Shown: piece by piece, positions 1-3,954 of the stretch
How the letters are laid out: each line of letters opens with the position of its first letter
Numbering within the stretch: position 1 is the stretch's first letter
Notes under the pieces: model-generated
Seen by the model: only the letters and a program-made list of their open reading frames with translations
What the model was told of the DNA's origin: nothing
The model's database searches: none
Translations under genes and position numbers: made by a program
Assembly (NCBI GenBank): GCA_026397695.1
Contig: JAPLUJ010000676.1
Span: forward strand, 5,327-11,705
Direction of reading: 5' to 3'
Length of the DNA: 6,379 nucleotides
DNA from: Verrucomicrobiota bacterium
GTDB taxonomy: Bacteria > Verrucomicrobiota > Verrucomicrobiia > Verrucomicrobiales > Akkermansiaceae

Positions 1-396
1 TTTGCTTTGCCCCAGCATGGTGGCGGCATTGATCACGTAGCGGTATTTGCCGGCCAGCAGGTCCGCCGCTTTCAAGGTGATGTGCGCACGTTCCTCCCAC
101 GGCATGTTCGACCAGATTTTCTTGGCTTGCATGGCCGCCTTGATCGCCATCGCAACTTCCTTGGCGGTCACCATCTGATAGGTGGCCAGCACATGTTGGT
201 GGTTGTGCGGCATCACCACTTTGCCGAGCTTGCCCGTTTTGACCTCCTGGCCTCCAATGATCAATGGAATCTCCAGTTCCAGGGACTGTTGTCTGGCCAA
301 CTCCAATTTGAGTGCCTCACGCTCCGGCGTGCCTGGCGCATACGTGAAGATCGGCTCATTCTTGGGCAGTTTAAAATCGAATATGGAGTGATTCAT
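1..396 (-). CDS. pruA: L-glutamate gamma-semialdehyde (1-pyrroline-5-carboxylate) dehydrogenase, N-terminal part, cut by the window edge
   Basis: Minus-strand frame open from the ATG at 396-394 to base 1, giving 132 residues with no stop. The protein begins MNHSIFDFKLPKNEPIF and continues with TYAPGTPEREALKLEL, IPLIIGGQEVKTG, VVMPHNHQHVLATYQ, then WSNMPWEERAHITLKAADLL and NAATMLGQSK. This order (NEP, GSPER-like, IGG-E, PHNH, W, R-KAADLL, GQ-K) matches the start of ALDH4A1-type P5C dehydrogenases rather than general aldehyde dehydrogenases. Members oxidise glutamate semialdehyde to glutamate with NAD+, the second step of proline breakdown, in the cytoplasm. Family proteins are about 540 residues, so only the first quarter is present and the catalytic Cys and Glu lie outside the window. 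No Shine-Dalgarno is visible. It diverges from the protease-like gene at 534. Confidence 0.85.
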   Translation of the reverse strand, partial: MNHSIFDFKLPKNEPIFTYAPGTPEREALKLELARQQSLELEIPLIIGGQEVKTGKLGKVVMPHNHQHVLATYQMVTAKEVAMAIKAAMQAKKIWSNMPWEERAHITLKAADLLAGKYRYVINAATMLGQSK

Positions 397-418
397 GGGG
401 TTGCTGGTTGGTTTTTCG

Positions 419-446
419 AGTGTAACGCTCCGTTCCGCAGTGGCAA
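419..446 (-). promoter_or_regulatory. Candidate sigma-70 promoter for the pruA-like gene
   Basis: Read on the minus strand, TTGCCA (446-441, 5 of 6 to the -35 consensus) and TACACT (424-419, 4 of 6 to the -10) are separated by 16 bp. Transcription would start near 412, leaving a leader of roughly 16 nt before the ATG at 396. It is a motif match only. Confidence 0.35.
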
Positions 447-472
447 GAGATTTGTGGCGACAGAGATTTGTG
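446..472. repeat. Perfect 11-bp direct repeat between divergent promoters
   Basis: AGAGATTTGTG occurs at 446-456 and again at 462-472, a 16-bp period. The first copy abuts the candidate -35 of the leftward pruA-like gene, and the second overlaps the candidate -35 of the rightward protease-like gene. The position suggests a shared operator or activator site, but no known regulator is recognised. Confidence 0.5.
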
Positions 473-496
473 AGTGCTTGGAAAAATTATTAGGAT
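468..496 (+). promoter_or_regulatory. Candidate sigma-70 promoter for the protease-like gene
   Basis: TTGTGA (468-473) and TAGGAT (491-496) are separated by exactly 17 bp, and each matches 4 of 6 consensus bases. The start would fall near 503, about 30 nt before the ATG at 534. The -35 lies inside the second copy of the 11-bp direct repeat. Confidence 0.35.
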
Positions 497-533
497 CCCC
501 CCATGATTCGATCTATCATTGCCCATACTTCGC

Positions 534-1520
534 ATGAAATCCTTCCTCGTCATGGTGTGCATCGCGGCGATGTTCGCTGTGGAGTCGGCATGTGCCTGGA
601 CGACCCGTGATGGCCGGACGTTCGACGCTGCATTGAGCGCGGTCGATGGCCTGCGTGCCACCTTGACCCCGCCGGACAAACCGCCCATGGTGGTGCCGCT
701 AACAAATTTGGTGCCGGCGGACGTGGCGGTCATCCGTGCGTGGCGGGCCGACTGGCGCAAGCCGCTCATCGTGCCCACGTGTCTTGCGCCGTGGCCCGCT
801 CAGGCCGCCGCTGCCGCAGGCGACGCGCGCTTGTGCGGCGAGGATGCGGGTGTGTTCACCTACGAGAGCACGAACTTCCGCATCACTTCCGATCTGAAAC
901 TCCCGCTCGTGGCCGTGAATGAATTCGCGATGGTTTTTGAAGCGACGCGAGCGGCGCTGATTGCCATGCCGTTAGGACTGCATGCGGGTGGCGAGCGCGA
1001 GCGTTACACGGTGGCCATGTTTCGTGAGAGTGGCGGTTATGACAACGCGGGCGGTGTCGGCGGCAGTGGCGGCTACTATGAGGGTCACTCGCGGCGGATG
1101 CTGGTGTTGCTGCCCAATCTCGGCATCACGGAGAAGGCGGCAACCCTCCGCCTCGACTATGCTCGCAACATTTTCATCCTGAAACACGAAGTCACACACC
1201 AACTGTTAGACCGTTGGCATGGACGCATGCCGATGTGGGTTTCCGAGGGCATCGCCGAGTTTGTCGCGTCACTGCCCTACGCGCATGGCCGTTACACGCT
1301 GAAAAATCCGGGTCCCGGGATGCGTGACTACCTGCTGAAATGGCGCACCTCGGGCACCACGAGCGGCATCCGGCTCATACCGCCCGCGCGCCTCATGGCC
1401 ATGCGCCCGGACGACTGGAAGTCCGCCCTCAGCCAGAAGGACGCCTACGATCTATATAGTGTCTGGGAAAAAATGGGTCATTTTTTCGGATTTGGCAATG
1501 GCGAGCTTTACGTTAGATGA
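534..1520 (+). CDS. Secreted HExxH (gluzincin/DUF1570-like) metalloprotease-like protein, main part; C-terminus detached by frameshift
   Basis: 328 residues from the ATG at 534. The open frame extends upstream to a TTG at 519, but the ATG gives a clean signal peptide (MKSFLVMVCIAAMFAVESACA). Residues about 22-70 (WTTRDGRTFDAALSAVDG onward to VVPLTNLVPADVAVIRAW) resemble an SHD1-type small beta domain common in planctomycete and verrucomicrobial secreted proteins. The peptidase core has HEVTH at 218-222 and WVSEGIAEF with Glu238, the spacing expected of a third zinc ligand. The protein should therefore act outside the cytoplasm; its substrate is unknown. Related proteins normally continue with an LLTYYFLHLDG-like segment. 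Here the frame instead enters an AT-rich stretch and stops at TGA 1518-1520, and the missing segment is the next ORF, overlapping by ATGA. It may be a decaying gene or a two-piece protein. Confidence 0.75.
   Translation: MKSFLVMVCIAAMFAVESACAWTTRDGRTFDAALSAVDGLRATLTPPDKPPMVVPLTNLVPADVAVIRAWRADWRKPLIVPTCLAPWPAQAAAAAGDARLCGEDAGVFTYESTNFRITSDLKLPLVAVNEFAMVFEATRAALIAMPLGLHAGGERERYTVAMFRESGGYDNAGGVGGSGGYYEGHSRRMLVLLPNLGITEKAATLRLDYARNIFILKHEVTHQLLDRWHGRMPMWVSEGIAEFVASLPYAHGRYTLKNPGPGMRDYLLKWRTSGTTSGIRLIPPARLMAMRPDDWKSALSQKDAYDLYSVWEKMGHFFGFGNGELYVR
1467..1487. repeat. Perfect 9-bp inverted repeat inside the AT-rich break of the protease-like gene
   Basis: The arms GAAAAAATG (1467-1475) and CATTTTTTC (1479-1487) are perfect complements around a GGT loop. 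They sit in a visibly AT-richer stretch (about 1457-1540) placed exactly where the protease reading frame breaks. The stem is A/T-rich and unlike an ordinary terminator. It may be part of a small insertion. Confidence 0.6.
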
Positions 1521-1738
1521 GTATTTACCCGATTATGGATTTCCCAGCGCTCCTGACCTATGCTTTCATCCAACAGGATGGTGGCGCGCCGTTGGCAGGA
1601 TTCCTCGACGCCCTCCGCCGCGGCGTTGACGAATCCACCGCCGAACGCTTATATCTGCTGCGCGAAAAAACGCGCGATGCGCTTGCCACGGAACTCATCG
1701 CTCTCGGCAGGAAGCTGGGAGTCGAACTGAAACCGTAA
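1517..1738 (+). CDS. Detached C-terminal segment of the metalloprotease-like protein
   Basis: 73 residues starting at an ATG that overlaps the upstream TGA (ATGA, 1517-1520). The sequence FPALLTYAFIQQDGGAPLAG, FLDALRRG and the ending ATELIALGRKLGVELKP follow the pattern that normally ends DUF1570-like secreted proteins: a helical LLTYxF-DG segment, then ALRxG, then a short 'xxxGVxL' end. The most economical reading is that it was once continuous with the 534-1520 frame. Frame 2 has a TAG at 1514-1516 just before this ATG, so simple ribosome slippage upstream cannot restore the fusion. Translational coupling through ATGA could still make it as a separate peptide, though it has no signal peptide. 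It could also be an unexpressed remnant. Confidence 0.55.
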   Translation: MSIYPIMDFPALLTYAFIQQDGGAPLAGFLDALRRGVDESTAERLYLLREKTRDALATELIALGRKLGVELKP

Positions 1739-1865
1739 CGCCGTCCTGCAACTCCATGCCGAAGACGAGTCGGACCTTCGCTTCAAGGTATCCTGATGCG
1801 CAAGCTTTGAAGCTTCCCCCGGCACGCAGGTTGAACCAACGCGCAAATCAGGCGATGCCCGTATT

Positions 1866-1898
1866 GGCGGGAGTCGCCATGGCTTGGCGCCTCCCGCC
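1866..1898. terminator. Strong stem-loop between convergent genes, possible bidirectional terminator
   Basis: GGCGGGAG (1866-1873) pairs with CTCCCGCC (1891-1898). After one T/C mismatch, CGCCA (1875-1879) pairs with TGGCG (1885-1889) around a 5-nt loop, giving 13 base pairs. It lies 12 bases beyond the hsp20 stop codon and downstream of the plus-strand ORF ending at 1738. No T tract follows on either strand, so intrinsic termination is uncertain and a 3'-end-protecting hairpin is equally possible. Confidence 0.5.
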
Positions 1899-1909
1899 GG
1901 AAACGCGGA

Positions 1910-2365
1910 TCAGTTCACCGTGATTTCGATATGCTTCGGTCTCTTCTCTTCGGATTTGGCGAGGCGCACCAGCAGTACACCTTCCTTGAAGTCGGCCGTG
2001 ACCTTGTCCGAGGCGGCATCCTCCGGCATCGCGAAGCTCCGCAAGAAGCTGCCATAACTGCGCTCTATGCGGTGGTATTTCTTGTTGTTCTCTTCCTTCT
2101 CGAGTTTGCGTTCGCCGCGGATGGTCACCACGCCGTTTTCAACGGTGACCTTGACGTCTTCCTTGTTCACCTCCGGCAGCTCGGCCTTGATCAGGTATTC
2201 ATGGTCGTCCTCGGAAATGTCCACCGAGGGCGCCCATTCAGCCGTGCTGATGGATTGCTGGCCTTCCGGCATGCGGCGGTTCATGCCCAGCCCGAACGTA
2301 CGCAGCACGCGATCTTGCATTTCTTCCAAGTCCCGCAGGGGATTCCATGTGGTTATCGTGTTCAT
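1910..2365 (-). CDS. Hsp20 family small heat-shock protein
   Basis: 151 residues. The frame is open up to 2461, but the ATG at 2365-2363 (MNTITTWNPLRDLEEMQDR) is the family-like start. The N-terminal arm with WNPLRDLEEMQ is typical of bacterial Hsp20. The alpha-crystallin domain runs from about residue 44 (WAPSVDISEDDHEY) through AELPEVNKEDVKVTVENG, VVTIRGERK and RSYGSFLRSFAMPEDA to EGVLLVRLAK. The C-terminal IEITVN (146-151) supplies the I-x-I motif that docks into neighbouring subunits. These proteins form cytoplasmic oligomers that hold unfolding proteins for refolding by the DnaK and ClpB machines, without using ATP. It is transcribed alone, convergent with the ORF at 1517-1738, and 324 bp downstream of the next minus-strand gene. 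Its upstream region holds a sigma-54-like promoter and a structured leader. No CIRCE element is seen. Confidence 0.93.
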   Translation of the reverse strand: MNTITTWNPLRDLEEMQDRVLRTFGLGMNRRMPEGQQSISTAEWAPSVDISEDDHEYLIKAELPEVNKEDVKVTVENGVVTIRGERKLEKEENNKKYHRIERSYGSFLRSFAMPEDAASDKVTADFKEGVLLVRLAKSEEKRPKHIEITVN

Positions 2366-2378
2366 GTTAGTTGGATGA

Positions 2379-2421
2379 GGACAAGAGTTGATGATGTTTC
2401 CGACCGGTCGGGGGCTTGTCC
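2379..2421 (-). promoter_or_regulatory. Structured hsp20 5' leader hairpin (possible RNA thermometer)
   Basis: In the transcript, GGACAAG (2421-2415) can pair perfectly with CTTGTCC (2385-2379). The loop includes a perfect 12-bp self-complementary element, CCGACCGGTCGG (2411-2400). The base of the stem ends 13 nt before the hsp20 ATG. Hsp20 genes are the classic hosts of ROSE-type and other thermometers, but no Shine-Dalgarno or fourU motif is visible to be masked, so the role is only suggested by position. Confidence 0.35.
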
Positions 2422-2453
2422 GTATCACCCGCCATGCCGGGTCTCCCGCCGAC

Positions 2454-2468
2454 ACGGTCACAGACCGT
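2454..2468. repeat. 15-bp inverted repeat in the hsp20 leader
   Basis: ACGGTC and GACCGT are perfect complements around ACA. It lies between the predicted sigma-54 start (near 2484) and the hsp20 ATG. It could be an operator half-site pair or a leader stem. Confidence 0.4.
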
Positions 2469-2490
2469 TGCCGCAGGCTGACACGGGGGA

Positions 2491-2511
2491 TCTTTGCATA
2501 TCATGTGCCAA
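2491..2511 (-). promoter_or_regulatory. Candidate sigma-54 (-24/-12) promoter for hsp20
   Basis: On the minus strand TTGGCAC is followed by ATGATA and then TGCA, with the -24 GG and -12 GC dinucleotides exactly 12 bp apart. It differs from the YTGGCACG-N4-TTGCW consensus at only two positions (G to A, T to A). Transcription would start near 2484, leaving a leader of about 120 nt. No competing sigma-70 pair is obvious nearby. Confidence 0.4.
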
Positions 2512-2559
2512 TGCCAAAACCTCGGATAATCAGCGGTTTGTGGGCCGTTTCCACCATCC

Positions 2560-2580
2560 ATCGTGTCACCGTGACGCGAT
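2560..2580. promoter_or_regulatory. 21-bp near-perfect palindrome, candidate activator site upstream of hsp20
   Basis: The left arm ATCGTGTCAC and right arm GTGACGCGAT are complementary at 9 of 10 positions around a central C. Relative to the predicted sigma-54 start near 2484 it spans about -76 to -96, where enhancer-binding proteins of sigma-54 systems bind. The regulator is unknown. Confidence 0.4.
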
Positions 2581-2683
2581 CATCCGCGAAAAATCGACCG
2601 GTGCCCGCGCAATTTTGTCGCATTTCATGGCCGCGCATAACCCTTGAAGATTTGTCAGCGCCGCGCTCCCGGTGCGTCGGGCG

Positions 2684-2695
2684 GAATAGCTATTC
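2684..2695. repeat. 12-bp perfect palindrome across the zincin stop codon
   Basis: GAATAGCTATTC is fully self-complementary, and its centre contains the minus-strand TAG stop (2692-2690). It is AT-richer than its surroundings. It may be a short binding site or chance. Confidence 0.4.
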
Positions 2696-3055
2696 GAGCC
2701 CGCGTTCGTTGACGTCGTCCTCGTCCCAGCCGAGGTAGTGGCCGAGTTCGTGGAGGAAGGTGGTGCCGACCTCGTCGCGGTAATCCTGCTCGTCTTGCTC
2801 CACCCAATCCCACAGGTTAGTTAGAAACAGGCGGATGCGCGGCAACTCGGCGGAATTGCTCTCCTCCAGCGCGCAAGGTCCCTCGAACAACCCGAGTTCG
2901 TCGCCTGCCAGATCTTCGTCGAAGGCCCCTTGGCCGGGTTTTTCCTCCATCGCAACCGGCAATTTCCGCGCGGCGGCTTGCACGTCTGCCGGCAGGATCC
3001 GGATCAGGGATTTGAGTTCTTCGTCCGCCCAGCGGCTCAGTGTTGCGAAATCCAT
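2690..3055 (-). CDS. Small zincin-like metallopeptidase family protein (PF06262-like)
   Basis: 121 residues from the ATG at 3055-3053 (MDFATLSRWADEELKSL) to the TAG at 2692-2690. The last 20 residues hold the zinc-site pattern of minimal matrix-metalloprotease-like zincins: HELGHYLGWDEDDVNERGL, with His102, Glu103, His106, Gly109 and an acidic residue (Glu112) where a third ligand is expected. The length and the position of the motif close to the C-terminus are normal for this family of cytoplasmic proteins, whose substrates are unknown. The middle contains a Pro-rhIrLFlTNLWDW-type strand region followed by an acidic stretch (EQDEQDYRDEV) before the metal site. It has its own upstream gap of over 400 bp and is separated from hsp20 by 324 bp, so it is probably a single-gene unit. 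No signal peptide or Shine-Dalgarno is seen. Confidence 0.85.
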   Translation of the reverse strand: MDFATLSRWADEELKSLIRILPADVQAAARKLPVAMEEKPGQGAFDEDLAGDELGLFEGPCALEESNSAELPRIRLFLTNLWDWVEQDEQDYRDEVGTTFLHELGHYLGWDEDDVNERGLE

Positions 3056-3078
3056 GCGCGATGACTAGCCGGTGAATG

Positions 3079-3119
3079 GGAGCCACACAATCCGGAAAAA
3101 CGTCGGAGCCACTCATCCG
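3079..3119. repeat. Degenerate tandem direct repeat (two copies, 26-bp period)
   Basis: GGAGCCACACAATCCG (3079-3094) and GGAGCCACTCATCCG (3105-3119) share a perfect GGAGCCAC and a matching ATCCG. Similarity continues into AACGT after each copy, with a short deletion in the second. It looks like an old local duplication or a pair of binding sites in the zincin upstream region. Confidence 0.5.
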
Positions 3120-3126
3120 AACGTGA

Positions 3127-3249
3127 TTTTTGGCGGCCGATAAACGGGGCCTGAAGGCGTTGCGAAATATGCAGTTGCAGGCGGTGCCATACATGCGGCA
3201 GGTGATCGCGGCTGTGTTCTGCTTGGTCAAGAAATACACCGGATCATAA
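3127..3249 (+). pseudogene. Possible C-terminal remnant of a transposase
   Basis: An open frame of 40 codons follows a TGA at 3124-3126 and ends at TAA 3247-3249, with no good start. The peptide includes DKRGLKALRNMQLQA and VIAAVFCLVKKYTGS. The pattern RGLK-LR-x-x-x-LQA followed by a hydrophobic helix and a basic end resembles the C-terminal tail of several DDE transposases, which commonly read 'RGLxKVxLQA...A.NLKR'. No terminal inverted repeats or target duplication could be found. The call rests on a loose pattern and may be wrong. Confidence 0.25.
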
Positions 3250-3301
3250 AAATGGCCAAAAAATCATCTAAATGCCGCTTGTTTTCTTCAAAAAATCCCA
3301 G

Positions 3302-3352
3302 AAATATCCAACTAGGAGGACTAAATATCTAAAAATATCTGCTAGAATAGCA
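3302..3352 (+). promoter_or_regulatory. Candidate mraZ promoter with three AAATATCY boxes
   Basis: TAGAAT (3343-3348) is a good -10, lying inside a short inverted repeat TGCTA-GAA-TAGCA (3340-3352). No good -35 is present. AAATATCC (3302-3309), AAATATCT (3323-3330) and AAATATCT (3333-3340) lie immediately upstream with spacings of 21 and 10 bp, that is, two and one helical turns. MraZ proteins are known to repress their own operon by binding short direct repeats spaced by about one turn near the promoter, so these boxes are reasonable operator candidates. The actual MraZ box of this lineage is not known to me. The leader to the mraZ start would be about 115 nt. Confidence 0.4.
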
Positions 3353-3444
3353 TGCAACATACTGATTTCCAATGACGAAAAAAATAATCATCTTCCTGCA
3401 ATTTATTCTTGTGCTTCGGTGTGTTTTTGTGCACTTTCAAAACG

Positions 3445-3460
3445 CTGACGTGTCCGTCAG
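3445..3460 (+). repeat. Perfect 6-bp hairpin just before the mraZ start
   Basis: CTGACG and CGTCAG pair perfectly around TGTC, ending 8 nt before the proposed GTG start of mraZ. There is no Shine-Dalgarno here, so the hairpin occupies the place where one would be expected and may influence initiation. Confidence 0.45.
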
Positions 3461-3468
3461 TCCACCAA

Positions 3469-3924
3469 GTGAATCGTACCGACCAACGCTACAAGGGCTT
3501 CAAGCTCTTCAAGATGGACCCGAAATTCCGGGTTTCCATCCAGCCTTTGTGGCGTCCGAAGGCCGGCTCCCCGTTGTTTTTGTTGTTTTCCAAATCCCAT
3601 GAGATGCCGATGGTGAAGGTACTCAGCCAGGAGGCCTACAATGAAAAGGTGGAATTGATCCAAGCCAGCGCGATGACGCCCAAGCAGAAGAGCCAGATGC
3701 TGGGCAAGCTGGCCATGCTGAGCCGCGAGGCCTCGCTCAACGAGCAAGGCAAGCTGCTGGTGCCGAAAGACCTGAGTGAACAGGCCGGCATCGTCGCGGA
3801 AGCCGAAGTGTATCTGGTTGGCCGCGGCATCCACTTCGAGATCTGGAGCAAGGCCAACTTCGAAACCGTGCTGAACATCGAGAGCGGCCAGCAGGACGAC
3901 GACGACGAACTGGGCATTTTCTAA
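3469..3924 (+). CDS. mraZ: MraZ, transcriptional regulator of the dcw cluster
   Basis: 151 residues from GTG 3469. The frame is open upstream to 3409, but VNRTDQRYKGFKLFKMDPKF gives the usual MraZ length, about 140-150. Two SpoVT/AbrB-like halves are visible. The first has KMDPKFRVSIQPLWRP (the DxKxR motif). The second has LNEQGKLLVPKDLSEQAGI followed by EVYLVGRGIHFEIWSKANFE, the conserved 'GxxxxFEIW' signature. The second half reads NEQGK where DxxGR is typical. The C-terminus is an acidic tail (QQDDDDELGIF). MraZ is a ring-forming DNA-binding protein on the nucleoid that represses its own operon in characterised bacteria. It is first in the cluster, with rsmH starting 30 bp after its stop. 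No Shine-Dalgarno is seen. Confidence 0.92.
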   Translation: MNRTDQRYKGFKLFKMDPKFRVSIQPLWRPKAGSPLFLLFSKSHEMPMVKVLSQEAYNEKVELIQASAMTPKQKSQMLGKLAMLSREASLNEQGKLLVPKDLSEQAGIVAEAEVYLVGRGIHFEIWSKANFETVLNIESGQQDDDDELGIF

Positions 3925-3954
3925 CCTTTTCCCCATCACCCACGCCACCTTGCA

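Larger units (their letters stand above)
2366..2689. other. Intergenic region upstream of hsp20, regulatory rather than coding
   Basis: 324 bp between the zincin gene and hsp20. Open frames here show no recognisable protein and are extensions or shadows of the hsp20 frames. It contains, in order on the minus strand from the distal end, a 12-bp palindrome at the zincin stop, a 21-bp near-palindrome, a sigma-54-like promoter, a 15-bp inverted repeat and a leader hairpin. Each is listed separately. Confidence 0.6.
3056..3468. other. Intergenic region between the zincin gene and mraZ
   Basis: 413 bp with no supported full gene, upstream of two divergent genes. The left half (3056-3250) is of ordinary composition and holds a degenerate 26-bp tandem repeat and a short open frame that may be a transposase remnant. 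The right half (about 3240-3420) is strongly AT-rich with many A runs, and carries the likely mraZ promoter and repeated AAATATCY boxes. Just before mraZ is a small perfect hairpin. Confidence 0.6.

Noticed and set aside
7..537. 176-residue plus-strand open frame
   Set aside because: It is antisense to the clear pruA-like coding sequence and extends into the promoter region.
1807..1813. Inverted repeat GCTTCAA/TTGAAGC (1780-1786 and 1807-1813)
   Set aside because: Seven-bp arms with a 20-nt loop and no extension are weak, and a better hairpin at 1866-1898 serves as the terminator candidate.
1931..2647. 238-residue plus-strand open frame
   Set aside because: It is antisense to hsp20 and its leader. 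The Hsp20 motifs leave no doubt about the coding strand.
3314..3319. Perfect Shine-Dalgarno AGGAGG in the AT-rich region
   Set aside because: No ATG, GTG or TTG follows at a usable distance. The next ATG (3352) opens only a 7-codon frame.
3372..3602. 76-residue frame beginning MTKKIIIFLQFILVLR, signal-peptide-like
   Set aside because: It overlaps mraZ in another frame, and its hydrophobic start simply reflects the AT-rich leader. The rest shows no domain.
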